Source of the DNA: Cyanodermella asteris | Taxonomy: Eukaryota; Ascomycota; Lecanoromycetes; Ostropales; Stictidaceae | NCBI GenBank assembly: GCA_900618795.1 | Contig: UYJD01000013.1 | Location: 656,537 to 720,536, forward strand | Direction of reading: 5' to 3' | DNA length: 64,000 bases | Shown here: piece by piece, positions 33,901 to 44,894 of the stretch | How positions within the stretch are numbered: the first letter of the stretch is position 1 | How the letters are laid out: every line of letters starts with the position of its first letter | Notes under the pieces: generated by a model | Seen by the model: the letters and a program-made list of their open reading frames with translations, nothing else | What the model was told of the DNA's origin: nothing | Databases searched by the model: none | Made by a program: the position numbers and the translations under genes

Positions 33901-35379
33901 CTTGACAAAATGTGAGAGAATTGAAAGTTTGTGGAGAGATGGTTGACGGTTGAAGAGGACAATATCGCCGTCAATCAGATGACGCTCGACGACGTCTCCG
34001 ACCTGTAGTCTGTTTGCGTTGACCTCCGGATTGCCGTACTTGAGCATGACCTTGTGGCCAGTCGCCTTCTTCGCGACTGCATTCGCTCCCGGCCAAGTGT
34101 TGGTGCCTCGCCGGACGTTCTCGCGCAGCCGGGCTATGTTTGAGGCACTGACTCGCTCAGGATATGTCAAATTCTTCGCCACAAGCTCTGGAATCGCAAC
34201 TTCGTCGATTGCCAGGTTGGGGTCGGGAGAAATGACAGTACGGCCAGAGAAATCGACACGCTTTCCGGACAGGTTGCCACGAAATCGTCCTTGCTTTCCT
34301 TTGAGCCGTTGACAGAAGCCTCGCATGGACTTGGACAGTGTGGCATCTAAACCGGGCATGTCACTGTTGATGTAGAGCGCAACTTGGAGCTGCAAGTGGT
34401 CCCATTGCTCCATCAGACTAGGGATTGGAGCACCGCGACGCAGCCCTGCCTTGATGACCTGATTACAGTGGATGATATCGGACAACTTGGTTGTGATGTC
34501 GTCCTCGGTACTGGCGGAATCCTGCTGTAGCGAAGGTCGGATACAGACCGGAGGTGCTGGTACAGCCTGCCACAGGAACATCTCCGGTCTGCCTTCTCTC
34601 GGGTCCATGCCTAGCAGCTCGCAGTCCGGCGCCCCAATTCTCCGAAACAGCTTCAACACTCTCAGAGGATTGAGATCGTCCATCGCTTTCCGATAGTGTT
34701 TCTCTACCTCCGGGTTGATGGTTCTGGCCAGCTCAAATGTTTCGTCAAACGTGACCTTGCTCGCCGGCGCGATCTTCTTCGCAGCCATGCTGCTGTTGAA
34801 AGCCCGAAACTTGTCGTGAAAAATCTTCAAGCCGTTCTTGCCGCCTTTCTTGACGACTCCATTGATCTCCCCACATATCTGACACGCTTTTGTCTTCTTG
34901 CACTGTTCCAGGATCTTCTTGCAGAGCTGGCTCTTTTGGAGACTGTCCAAGTTTGGCCGTCTGACGGATCTGAGATACTGCCTGCGCTCCTTCTCTTCCA
35001 ACAGAATGCTCGAGCATTCCTTGCAAACGGCTTGCAGTATCGTTATGATGGTCTTCATGTAGCCAATGTGAAAGGCTGGAAGCTCCAATGGCACGTAGCC
35101 AAAGTGACCGGTACACTCCTCCAGCTTTTGTCCGCACGTTTCGCAGAGAGCGTTGCCCTTGCTGGGGACTCCCATGCGCCCATCGAGAGGTCCATTTGCT
35201 CGGTATGCACGATTGCGTTCGAGATCGAAGAGGCCGCGGTCGCAGACCTCCAGAACGCCCTGGTTGATTATGTCGGTTTTCGAGAGGACGCCAAAGTCGA
35301 GCTGTTTGATGTGCTTGGGAACGTTGTCTGCGACTTGCTCCTTCAGGGTGCGCGGTGCTGGAGCTTGGATATGAGCCAT
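30916..35379 (-). CDS. RPO31: RNA polymerase III largest subunit (RPC1/C160)
   Basis: One intronless exon of 1487 aa, close to the 1460 aa of yeast C160. The start LKEQVADNVPKHIKQLDFGV is the Pol III form. Zinc-binding clamp cysteines follow (CETCGQKLEECTGHFG and later CKECSS, CQICG). The universal catalytic loop NADFDGDEMNLH lies at about residue 515 with all three Mg-binding Asp. The bridge helix region (TPFEFIFHAMSGREGLVDTA) and trigger-loop region (TQMTLKTFHFAGVAGMSITG) are intact. The enzyme makes tRNA, 5S rRNA and U6 RNA in the nucleus. Its product ends with a short basic tail (RTTRKPVVAATA). Assignment over Pol I and II rests on the N-terminus and the VPRIKEIINASK segment. Confidence 0.97.
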   Translation of the reverse strand: MAHIQAPAPRTLKEQVADNVPKHIKQLDFGVLSKTDIINQGVLEVCDRGLFDLERNRAYRANGPLDGRMGVPSKGNALCETCGQKLEECTGHFGYVPLELPAFHIGYMKTIITILQAVCKECSSILLEEKERRQYLRSVRRPNLDSLQKSQLCKKILEQCKKTKACQICGEINGVVKKGGKNGLKIFHDKFRAFNSSMAAKKIAPASKVTFDETFELARTINPEVEKHYRKAMDDLNPLRVLKLFRRIGAPDCELLGMDPREGRPEMFLWQAVPAPPVCIRPSLQQDSASTEDDITTKLSDIIHCNQVIKAGLRRGAPIPSLMEQWDHLQLQVALYINSDMPGLDATLSKSMRGFCQRLKGKQGRFRGNLSGKRVDFSGRTVISPDPNLAIDEVAIPELVAKNLTYPERVSASNIARLRENVRRGTNTWPGANAVAKKATGHKVMLKYGNPEVNANRLQVGDVVERHLIDGDIVLFNRQPSLHKLSILSHFVKVRPHRTFRLNECVCNPYNADFDGDEMNLHVPQTEEARAEARELIGVRNNLATPKNGEPITAAIQDFITAAYLLSSKDVFYSRKDFTNICMFMMHAEEAIDLPPPVIIKPQALWTGKQVFNVMMRPTKKSPVLVNLDAQCKEYRKPDPSQGDHPAPDMSKDDAYLVIRNSEIMCGVMDKSTVGSGKKGSVFYIILRDYGPEQAVAAMGRLAKLCARWLGLQGFSIGINDVTPGASLKDAKEQLVLAAYGQSDKLIRDFASGKLALKPGMDGEATLESEISSLLSNVRNLAGEKCIAQLSKRNAPLVMAKSGSKGSTINVSQMVAVVGQQIIGGSRVQQGFQDRTLPHFPKHDRLPPSKGFVRNSFYSGLTPFEFIFHAMSGREGLVDTAVKTAETGYMSRRLMKSLEDLSSQYDDTVRNSASNIIQFQYGDDKLDPVNMEGKAQPVNFERTFTHSQSLEWNEDSEALRPDEVLSLTSDRLNERRAKLVRFDLRDNVIEFQDKVDAKDANELPVTTDMLEAERDFLDSIERFVKGKVDAQIALRRRLGLSEGVGKDREKRKNAPKDLKTADKRTKAHLTVDAISKLSEAVLQKFIDSCLEKHHRAKVEPGHAVGAVGAQSIGEPGTQMTLKTFHFAGVAGMSITGGVPRIKEIINASKLISTPIIDVVLEDKQSAILARQVKGRIEKTFLTDILTSCQLQWHSDCCDIVLTIDFQTIRKLGLDEDLNMDRIKEAIAMHKKLKMQRQYILLNDNHLIIRVQPTDPNDKAAMKASKGIVTLLSERVEQIFRFLPSIAVTGQPEATRAIIIDNGKEGSKDLSIAVEGYGLQACMNTAGADGIRTKTNSIMEMREVLGIEAARSSIIVEITKVMKDMDIDPRHMQLLADVMTAKGEILGITRFGLAKMRDSVLQLASFEKTPDHLFEAACKMKSDTIDGVSECIIMGQTISIGTGAFKVVRPMGWSDLQLGKKATEFQDAWAELQPKPRTTRKPVVAATA

Positions 35380-35901
35380 GTCGCCGGCACAGCGCGCCTG
35401 GTGGCGCTTCCTGGGATTGCTATCGCGAGGGTTGGAAAAATTGTTGTCGGATTGTCAGAGCTGCGACAAACGAAGAGTCACAAAAATCGGATCTAAGCTC
35501 GAGCACTTGACGGGTGGGGCCGCGAAGATCTCGGCACGAGCTCCGCAAGCTTGGGCGGTTCCACAAGCAGTTGTCGGGGGGCCGCTTCAGCTGTGCAGAT
35601 CGAGTTAGCGGACATCCCCGCTACTGGCTCTTCCGTTTCGGATCATCGTCTACAAAGTTGAACGAGGAGCTCTGTGAACGTGTGTAATTGTACAAGTATA
35701 TACTGCCGCAGGCCCCGAATATCCAAGCAATCAGATCCAAACGCTACATGTCTGGCAAATGTACCCAATCTCGAGTACCCAGCTCGCACTTTACCAGCCA
35801 TGCATAGCACAGAAATGCTATCAGCCCAAAATGTTCGTGTCTCGTCACTGTCATCCAACTCCATCGTGCGCCGCATTCCCGTGTCGCTGATCATGCATGG
35901 C
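35380..35901. other. Intergenic between two minus-strand genes
   Basis: Promoter of the Pol III subunit gene and the 3' end of the RasGAP gene. No further feature seen. Confidence 0.45.
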
Positions 35902-38900
35902 TCATGAATAGTAAACTTCGTAGCCGTCGCGGGGTGGCTCGAAGTAGTTCTCGTTGCGCTGAGGATCGGCCGCGGGCACGGGCGCGTCACGGCCACGATC
36001 CCTGCCTCGCTCCTTATCTTTCTCCTTGTCCTTGCTTCTCTTGGACTTCTTGCTCTCTTCCTTTTCTTTTTTCTTTTCCTTGTCGCGATCCTTTTCCGAT
36101 TTGTTCTTATTTCTTCGAAATGTCAGCACGTCCATGAGCTTATTCCGCTCTGGATCGCGTGGAGACGCCATTGGGCTTGGGCCCTGTTCCTCAACGTTTG
36201 CTGACCACGGTAGAGCACCTGAGCCTGAGTTTCTCTCTTCGATAGCCGTAATAGTCGCACCGTTCGCAGCTTCCATATCTATACTTCTGAGGCTGCTAGC
36301 TTTGCTTCGGACAGATCCATTAGAGCCAGGATCTCCCCAAGCAAGTGGATGAATATAGCCAGCAGCGCCACCAGGACTGGGCAACGTGCCAGCCCTGTCC
36401 CTTTGAGTGGTTCCGTGATTGGCTGAAGACCAGGACGCGGATCCAGAAGCTTCAGCCCGTTCAGACGCTTCACCTTCGTCGTCGTCATCGTCGCCGTCCT
36501 CGTCTGTTTCTTCGCGAAGTCCGCGGAAGGATGCTGCTGACGGAGAATGGAGGCCGAATTCTCCAGCCGTCGTCCCGGGTGCAAAGCCAAACGGACTTTC
36601 CGCAGACCCTGGAGGCTCGCCTGCGATATCGTTTGCTGATCGTGACGTGGACGTTCTCGACGCTGTTGGCCTGGCAGGTTGTGACGATATGGACGAATCT
36701 CGCTCATGTGGTGGCACTGGTGAGATAGGGGATACCATTCCACTTCGGCGACCACCTCTGGCACAGTCTCTGTCATTCTTGGCGTCAAGCTGCGTGATCA
36801 GACGCTGCCAGTCATAGCCAGACGAGTCAATCGGACCTCCTTGGGCAGCTTTGGCAAGAACTTCTCTGGTTTGGGCGCGTAATCTTTTGCATATCACGTC
36901 ACAGCGGGCGAGATCCTCGTTCACAATAGGTATGCTTCCCTCTTTGGCACGAGCTGAAATCCAGGAATTTATCAATGAGGCGTACTCGCGGGCCTGGTCG
37001 ATGAGATAGGGCAAAGACGGTGAGCCTTCTCTTCTCACAGCGGGCAGGCGCTGCAATATGCGGAACGCTGCGCTATAGTCTCGAGGAATTTGCGAAGGAT
37101 CCGTACTGCGTTCCTGACTAATAGAGCACACGTCGTCGATGAAATCTTTGAACTCTTGTCTGTGAGAGCCCAAAAAAGCATTCATAGGTTCCATCCAAGG
37201 TTCTTTGGCGCCAAAAGTAGTCATGTTGGCAAGAGTTTGCAGCGATTTGGCGATCATGGTAAGCGTTCGGCGGGATTTTGGACGAGGTATTTCTGATCGG
37301 AATTAGCCGCGGTATGCAAAACGCTAAACATGCAACTGACCTTTCAATAAGCCGAACAGCGACGGGTTGAGGATCGCAGGCACCAGCAAACGGAGAAACA
37401 AGAAAGCAGATACACTGCTATACGAGACTGTCCTCAAGAAATCCCCATAGCGATCTTCTGTGCATGCTCTGATATGTCGGAAGAGTTGTCGCAGTTCCGA
37501 TGGACACTTGTGCGCACTCGTTCGTATCGATCGCCAGATACTCTCCGTGAGCAGAATCAGGTTTCGCCAGTTTCGCTGCAAGGCTTCAGGGCTCTGTATC
37601 TTGTTAGGGTCGACCTCGCATTCCGGCTCGCTCTCGTCGATGTCTCTCATGCGCTCGCCTAGAACATCTTCGAGATATTCCTTGCCCAAGCGTCGCATAT
37701 GAAGCTCAAGGGCTTTAGTGAGTGGCGTGTTGCCTCGGAACAGAAGATTTGCCTCAACACTAGCACTCTTTCCCATGTCACGAAGTACGAGCTCCCTTTC
37801 TACTCCAGAGTCGTAGCTATCGTTGCTAGCGATTCGCCTGCTGAACCTATATCTCGATGCGGATACGTCGCGCTGTAGGCCGTCAATCTCATCCTCGACC
37901 ATTGTCGTGATCCAGTGGCCAGCCAGTCCGCTCACTTGAAAGATGTTGAGTAGCGTCTCAGCTAGCCGGCCGGAGCTGTCGTGACTCTTCTCCATTACGT
38001 CCGTGGCCAGACCGTTGCTGAATGTTTGGAGCATGCCGCCAATTTCCTCGTACTGATTGCTCATGAGGATGACGGTTTCATCTAACCTGACTCTCATGAA
38101 CATGCGACCCACTGCTTCGTCATATTCATTGCGGATTGTCCACCATCTCTCAACATCGGCGCCTCGTTCCAAATCGGAGAGGTCAAGGTCCACGGTCCCA
38201 TAGAGGCTGTCTAGCGGCGATATATGAATGTCTTCTATCATGTCAAGATGGTCGGTGTCGCGAAGATCCTCGGGCGTATAGCGCTCGTCAGAAATTAGTG
38301 TCCAATCGCGCTGGCCAGCCTGCCGGGATTTGAGCAGGACATAAGCGTGGCCTATTAACGGAGGCAGGTGGCTGAATTCGTAGTCTTCGCGCCAGAACGG
38401 GGCGCTAGTCTCTGTCTGGAGGGGTGTTCTTCCTCGAACCTCGCCATCGATGTGCACTTCTGCGTGATAATCGCCAGGCACCAAATCTTCACCGGAAGTC
38501 GCCCTGGTCTCGGGTATTGCCTGGCCGGCTTTCTTGGCAGCATGAACTTGCGCCTCAATGACGCGAAGCTGCAGTGATCGCTTGACCCGGAACATATCGC
38601 TAGACAGTTTCATTTGCTGGAGCTGGCGATTCGAATCTGCAGAAGCGACAAGGGCCTTTGCACCTGGACCATATATCTCGGGCACTGTGAAGGCGCGCAG
38701 CATCGAGTACCACAATTCCAGAAGCGTGCGGCTTTCGAAGCTGAGATATATGGGACAGACGTTGACCTCTTCGCCTTGCTGGTCCGCCACTGCAGGTCTT
38801 GCTTTGAATTTGTACTGACCGTAGACGGCCAGACAGAATTCATCATCAAGTACGCTCGGATGCAGACGCTGCACTGCATACCTCGTTAACGTGGTGATAT

Positions 38901-40548
38901 CCACGGCCGCTTTCAGAGCACCCCGACGCTCGTGTTCACCCTTGTCTTTGACACTTTCCAAGACCACTTCTAGCAAGCCATTTTCACGGATCGTAGAATA
39001 CGCTTTGCGCCAGGGTGCTCCAGCACTCATGCGCATCTGCTTGTAAGTCGATATCCTCCGGGGCGGTGTGATTGGCGCAGATTGAGGAGTCGAAACATCC
39101 CACCAGAGCACTTTTGACTGTTTGACCGCCATGGCCTCTCGCAAAGGAGCATAAATCTCGGTCAACGGACGCGCTCGTATATTTGGTCGCGACGGCGCTC
39201 GCTCCAGAGTTGCGGACGTCACCGGAGTTGATGTGCCCGAGGTTGGATTAGAGCCGGGGCCTCGCCAGGTGCGCTGCCGATAGAGAGAGCTGGCGTGCCG
39301 TGCACCGCTCGGTCTCAGAGGCTGCCAGCAGAGGAGAGCAGCCAGCCAGGAATCAAAAGTCTCTGGCACGAGCGGTCTCAGGTGAATCCCGAGGCCTGAC
39401 GCACGGGTGCTCATTTCGAGGAAAGGTGCTTGACTGTCGGGATCGAATTGAGTGCGAACTTTGCAGCCCCGCAAATCAGATATCAACGTCTTGGTTTGTG
39501 CGAGTTCGCCTTTCGTTTGGTATATGAGGCCGCCCGTTCCAACATTGATAGCGCAGTATCCCGACGACCATGTGGGCGACGACTTGGACAAACGAAAGTA
39601 AAGAATACCGTGCATCCTCCCACCTGTGGTTCGCATGAGGCGCAGTATGCGTTCGGCGTCGCTGACGGGACTGGTTGGCGGAGGCAGCAAGCTCGCCGGC
39701 GCCGCAGGTGACAGTGGGCGTGGTGGTGTTCCAATCAATCGCTGCCGACTCGTACTGGCGGAATTCTGGCCTGAGCCCCGATCTATCATGGGATAGCCTA
39801 TACTGCTGCCGACCGCCGGATCCTCCTGCAAGGGCAAATGGCTTACCGACTGGAAGGAACCAATCCGCTTCCTGGCGTCAGCCCTGCTGGTCTGAGGAGA
39901 CTTGCTCCGTATGCGCTCCTCCAAAGTCCGGGTCCGAGGCCGAGAGAGGTTATCTCGCAAGCCTTTGCCGGCCTGTTCGCCAGTGCGATCGCGCAAAGGC
40001 AGCTCGTAACGAGTCGGATCATTGCGACGTGGCGATATAGTACTGTCGTCGTCGCCTCGAGGGCTGGTCTGGCTGGTAGCTAGGTCGATGGTAACGCCCG
40101 GTGTCTCGGGCCGGAAGGCGGGTACCTCATCGCCATAAATCTGCCCGTGTCTGTCCTGCGATGAGGCACGCTTGCTGGTCCTCCGCTGGACGGTTCCACT
40201 CTGCGCAGATTCCTGACTTTTCACGACAGGCTGAGTGTGACCAATATCAAACATTCCAGAATTTCTCTTGCTGCTGCGACTGCCCCTCGAGGACGGGGGC
40301 GGGGGCATATCCTCCGGACTCGGATCGTCGTCCTCGTCTCTCTGAAACTGCTGTTTCCTATCCCGTTCCTGCTTCAGTGCGGTAGAGCGCGGGAAGCCCA
40401 ACATCATTGCCGTCCTTGAACTCCACTTGGCCGATGTCCTGCGTAGCTTGGGAATCGACTGCGAGTCCTGCGCTTCGGGAGATTGTGATGGGGGGTTGTC
40501 GTCGTTGTGGTGCACTTCATGTCGCGAAGTCAGGGTGTGATGACGATG
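35902..40548 (-). CDS. RasGAP with PH-like and C2-like regions (BUD2/CLA2 type), 5' end incomplete
   Basis: The main exon 40548-37341 joins across a 48-bp intron (GTCAGT...GATCAG) to 37292-35902; the join LFGLLKEIPRPKSRRTLTMIAKSLQ-type sequence is the conserved RasGAP core (pieces: LFGLLKEIPRPKSRRTL, MIAKSLQTLANMTTFG). Over 1500 aa. Order: disordered Ser/Arg N-terminus, PH-like domain (MHGILYFRLSKSSPTWSSGY), C2-like domain, RasGAP domain with the arginine-finger loop region LLFRGNTPLTKALELHM and SVSAFLFLRLLVPAILNP, then a Ser-rich and a Lys/Glu-rich tail (DKEKKKEKEESKKSKRSK). It should accelerate GTP hydrolysis on a Ras or Rsr1-type GTPase. The frame opens with no ATG at the right place: a 58-bp intron (40606-40549) to an upstream exon encoding LHAKSTTSKVDS fits, but the first exon start is not resolved. 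Confidence 0.85.
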
Positions 40549-40606
40549 CTGCGATGAGTTATCCAGGGTGGACTCGGCTGACGGGTGCCGTCAGAGGAGC
40601 GAGTAC

Positions 40607-41793
40607 GCTGTCAACCTTGGAAGTGGTGGATTTGGCGTGCAACCGCTTCCGAGCCTCCACAGGCCGGCCCTCGCAGGCAGGAGCAGGAGCAATGGCTGCA
40701 CCTGATGGCAGTCGGCGAGACGGAGGCAAGCTGAAATGTGCGTTGAAAGGGTCGGCGACGAGCCCCGATGCTGATGTGACACTGATGAAGCCAAGTTCAC
40801 AGTGCTGTGCCTCTACACTCGGGCTGAGCGATGGATCGACATTGCAACGGAGGAGCGATCGGATGCGACGACGATAACGACGGCGACGGCGACGGCGACG
40901 AGGGAGAGCGGGAGAATGGCGGAGGAATGACGGCGGGCAGGTTGCTGCTGGAGCGAGGCGAAGTGGCGGGCAGCCAAGATGGACTGGGATGAAATAGAGA
41001 GTGTGTATGTAGGAACAGAAGCTCTGCGAAGACTTGCCAGGATGCTCCGACGACGAATCCAATCGGGCTGCCCGAGCCTGACGGCGGCTGCGCTTCCCGC
41101 CTTTCCTACGTAAGAGTCTTTCGTGTAGTCTACGCTTGCAAGTTGCGCCCTTGCACTCTGCTTAGACCCTGCCTGTGGTTGATCGTCGCTGGTGGTCGCA
41201 CACGCGCGGATCATCGACGGACTCGAGACGCTGGGCAGCTTCGGGTGGAGAACAGTGAGGGCGCGAGACGCCAGCAGTCGGTGCCTGCCAAGCCGATTCT
41301 CCAGCCGATTCTGCTCGTCTGGTATCGTCTGCTGCAGGCTGAGATAGCTGCTGTGTCGGTGCGTGTCGGGTGAGGGGTACAGTACAGTCCAGTAGAAGCG
41401 TTATGGCTTATATGGAGGCTGCAGAATCTGCTCCCTAGAGAGGCTAGTCAGCTAGTCAGCCGTCCGTGTGATGTGGTTCATCTACCACTCTTCGCTCCTA
41501 GATTGTCTCATGCCGCCCATGCTCGACACATATTTTGGCTTTGTCGAATATATTTGCACAGCTGAAATTAAGCCTTGCCATCATTGCTCACCCTGGTCTT
41601 GCCCGTGGCGCACAAACCAAGTCGGCTACGGGACTGCATCCAAGCGCGTATTGACTATCTACTTATGCCACGTATAGCGACACCGGCTCGGCTTCTTCTT
41701 CATCTCATCCTACAGTAAACAACCGTTCAGCCGGGGCCTTGTCGGCTGCACCTCAACCGACCTTGACCTGAAGCTCTCCCTTCGGCCTCGAGC
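40607..41793. other. Probable 5' exon and promoter of the RasGAP gene
   Basis: The minus-strand frame from about 40607 to 40840 reads like protein (GFISVTSASGLVADPFNAHF, SLPPSRRLPSG) and probably is the first coding exon of the RasGAP, but it lacks an in-frame ATG. From 41063 to 41793 nothing is supported. Confidence 0.4.
40867..40901. repeat. GAC/GGC-type trinucleotide repeat
   Basis: An imperfect run of GACGAC and GACGGC units in the upstream region of the RasGAP gene. On the minus strand it would read as a poly-Arg run in one frame. Confidence 0.7.
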
Positions 41794-43549
41794 CTATTTT
41801 CCTCTGCCTCTGCCGCCCCTTCTGCCGCCTCCACCACCCTGCTTATTCCTTGGCCGGAACTCAATCTTTTTCAGCGGGGTCTCGACCATCTCGGCGCCTG
41901 CAAGGCCGCACTTCTGCTTCACGTCGTCCGGCGTCTTCCAGGCCTGAAACACCCATTCGGCTTGTTCCAGCTGCCTGAGCTCCGGAACCCATGTCTTCAC
42001 ATACTCGCCCTTGGCGTCGTAATCAACCCCTTGCTTTACGGGATTAAACATTCTGGCCTCCCGCGGGTCGTTCCCGACGCCAGCATTGTACTGCCAATTG
42101 CCAAAGTTTGATGAGACGTCGTAATCGATCAGACAGTGCTCATACCATTCTGCACCGACGCGCCAGTCAATCTTCAGGTGCTTGGCCAAGACCGACGCCA
42201 CGTTTTGGCGTGCCCGGTTGCTCGTGTATCCCGTCAGATATAACTCTCTCTGACTGGCGTCCACTAGCCCAATCCCAGTCGTGCCTTCCAGCAAACGACG
42301 GATTGTCCGTGTGGTCTGCTCATCTTGACCCGGTCGCCTCCATCGGTAGTTCTCATCGCCCTTGAAGCCGCCCGCGCGAAACAGCCCGGTTCCGTACTTG
42401 CGAGCGCAGAGACGAAAATAGTCCCGCCACAGCAGTTCGAATCTGACCCAACCCGTACCTTTATTCTCCCCCTTGGCGTAGCCGTGCACGCCCTTGCCCA
42501 GCTCTGTCGATCCGTCTTCGAAGTCCACCAAATATTCGTGGACCGCCCTTGCGCTTATGCAGCCAAGAGCGAGCCAAGCGGAGAATTTGGTGCTAAAGTC
42601 CAAGCCCAACATGCCGTTCCTCGTGTCCTTGTAAGTCGTTGCACTGCCACTGGTAATGTAGTGCTTAACCCGACCATGTGCGGCCCGTTCTCCACCGCGG
42701 AAGGGATGAGCCGACTCCGCACCTGGCGGCCATGTTGGGGGATTCTGCAGGTCCGAGTGCTGGACGGGCTCGATGAGCCGAGCGATGAAGTCTTCTTCAC
42801 TGTCGGGCGTGACAAATTCGGCCTGGCCAGGTACGTTGTCAGGTAGCGGCGGAAGCCTGTCTGGCTTTGGCAACGATCGCCGAGGTGCATCTCTTAGTGG
42901 CTCGACGCTTTTCTTGAAACTGGTGAAGACGTCCGGAAGGTCCTTGATATCCTGCAGGGGAAGATCGTCGCTGAGCATGATTTTGTGAGCCGGGAGTTGT
43001 GGCCGTATAACAAACGTAGCATTCATCAACTTACTCGTGCACGAAATATTTCTCGTCGACCCAAAGCTTGAAGCCCTTGCCGTGCTTTTCGGCAGCTCGC
43101 CTAGTAGCCTTCTCCTCGCTCCTCTCCTCGCTACCTTCCTCACCGGTCATCCAAACCTGATAGACTTCGTCCCCGGAATCCGCCTTGGCATATTCCTCGA
43201 GCAGCCGGTCGACGACCTGTCCAACCAAGCCCGCCCTGATCACCAGCCCGCTGCCGACGTCCTCCAGCGAAAGTTTGAGATCCCACACGCTTTCCGCCAG
43301 GAACCTGGCGCGATTCGGACCGCATCGCCAGAATCGCCCGACCCGCGAGCGCGCTTCCGGATGCGGCGACTTTTGCCCCGGCGCAACGAGGCCGCTCACC
43401 TCGATCTGCTGCGCGGGCACGACGTACACGGGCAGGACGTGGGTATATGGTCTGTGTGATTGTCCAAAAGACTTGGCAATGTCGTGAAACACGGGGTTGT
43501 CGCCCAGTCGCAGATCCCGCCGGAGGACGTAGATGAGAATGCGCGACAT
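41794..43549 (-). CDS. Cryptochrome DASH (photolyase/cryptochrome family)
   Basis: Two exons, 43549-43035 and 42970-41794, around a 64-bp intron; about 563 aa. The N-terminal alpha/beta domain begins MSRILIYVLRRDLRLGDNPVF, the normal start of the family. The FAD-binding helical domain has ARQNVASVLAKHLKIDWRVG, SSNFGNWQYNAGVGNDP and RYFR-like ELLWRDYFRLCARKYG, all diagnostic of DASH members. Family members repair cyclobutane pyrimidine dimers in single-stranded DNA and can act as blue-light signalling proteins. The protein ends in an Arg/Gly-rich tail (GGGGGRRGGRGRGK), found in several fungal CRY-DASH proteins and possibly binding RNA or DNA. The start was set at the second in-frame Met (43549), since the upstream extension is poly-Phe from a T-rich leader. 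Confidence 0.93.
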
Positions 43550-44191
43550 TGTTGCGAAAAAAAAAGAAAAAAAGGTAACACACAGTGATGATGTCAAAAC
43601 GGAACCGCAAAAAAAGCAGATTTGTGTGATCGGTAAAAGACTGGAACGCGAAGAAGAAAAATCAACCGGGGACAGATGGGTAATGTGGCGATCGTGTCTC
43701 CGATCTGTGCAGAGATCGAAGTCGTCATAAGCTTGGTGGTTCAGGATTGAGAGCCCGCAAAAGGACCATCGGCCAGATTTGCGCTGAAACGCCTGCAGCT
43801 TCTGTCTACTTCACAGCGCGTCGACTGCATGGGATTCTCCCGCACGAGGAAGCTAGCCGCATGTCCATCTTTCGAAGACGGTGTGATGGAAAGGAGAACA
43901 TAGTATAGCCGCCGCTGCTGATGATCATCGATGCTGTCGCTGTGCGGCCCAAGGATCTTGATGTGGTCCGAGCGTCTTGAAGGCGATTAATACAATAACA
44001 GCCTTCTCAAAACGGACCGACAGCAGTGATTGCGCACGTATCGTTATCCCTTATTTTCATCCTACTTCTGTAAGTCGTTCTACGGGTAGATTGGTGGGTG
44101 TTTGTAAAGCTGTACTCTCGACTACTTGTATCGCTACTCAACATCAACCGTGCAGGACTGAAACCATCCCTGCCTTCATTCCACCCGATCT
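43550..44191. other. CRY-DASH promoter region
   Basis: A purine-rich plus strand (A-runs at 43557-43620) is a T-rich leader for the minus-strand CRY-DASH gene. No gene is supported in the rest. Confidence 0.45.
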
Positions 44192-44805
44192 CTACGAGTC
44201 TGAGAAGACGACGCTGAAAGAGGTCCAGCCCCCACAACCACCAGCGGGGTTTCCATTATATGCTGAGCTCTCGGCACCGGGCTCGGACAGCCTGCTCGAC
44301 TGTGCAGCAGGCTCCCAGTCCGGTGCCGAGCAGCTCGTGACGCTCGCGTCTTTGCAGACAAAGTCGCAGGTGTTCACCCCCGCCAGCCCACTTGGCCACG
44401 CACTTGGTGTTTCCGGTGATGGTCATCCCGTTGCCCTTCATGTTTCTTTCGCGACTGACATCGAAAACGCCATCGTAAGTCCCCGTGGTGAACTCGCCCC
44501 ACGTATTGCTCACCTGCCCGTTGACCGGACCCGTTTGAGAGCCGTACTGGGCTGCGAAGGCACCGGACGTGGAGGGAGGTAGTGATGCTTTGCGAAGCGC
44601 CTTTGGCCAGTTTGATGGTGTTTTGTGGCGGATACTGGCTCACGTAGGATTGGTCAGACTTCCAGACGAGCACCGTGATGTTGGTGCTTGCTTTGTTGGT
44701 AAAGCTGATAGCGGTGTCGCGCGCCTGAAGATTGTTTGCCGGCGCTGGCATTGCGGTCGTGCCCGAAGACAAAAGAGCAATGGTTGTCAGAATGGTTGAA
44801 AACAT
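44192..44805 (-). pseudogene. Secreted cysteine-containing protein gene, reading frame interrupted
   Basis: The frame starts at 44805 with a clear signal peptide (MFSTILTTIALLSSGTTA), then ISFTNKASTNITVLVW. Protein-like sequence continues but moves between frames: one frame reads TWGEFTTGTYDGVFDVSR, MKGNGMTITGNTKC, and another ends NTCDFVCKDASVTSCS and GGCGGWTSFSVVFSDS at 44192. All three parts look like one former or actual secreted protein of about 200 aa with several Cys. About two frame changes are implied and no intron with normal sites explains them, so this is either a decayed gene or a sequence error. The spacing of motifs loosely recalls fungal thaumatin-like secreted proteins; this is weak. 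A TATA box stands upstream. Confidence 0.5.
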
Positions 44806-44885
44806 ATTGTGCAATGAAGATATTTGCTCGCGAAACTAACAAGGACAATGTAAGTAGTCTGTACACCTGTCTGGCGAGGACAGCC

Positions 44886-44893
44886 TTTATATA
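44886..44893 (-). promoter_or_regulatory. TATA box of the secreted-protein gene
   Basis: TATATAAA on the minus strand, about 80 bases upstream of the ATG at 44805. It suggests the gene is or was strongly regulated. Confidence 0.55.
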
Positions 44894-44894
44894 A

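Noticed and set aside
35902-40548. Two separate genes in place of one RasGAP
   Set aside because: The 48-bp intron joins the two frames exactly in the conserved RasGAP core, so they are one gene.
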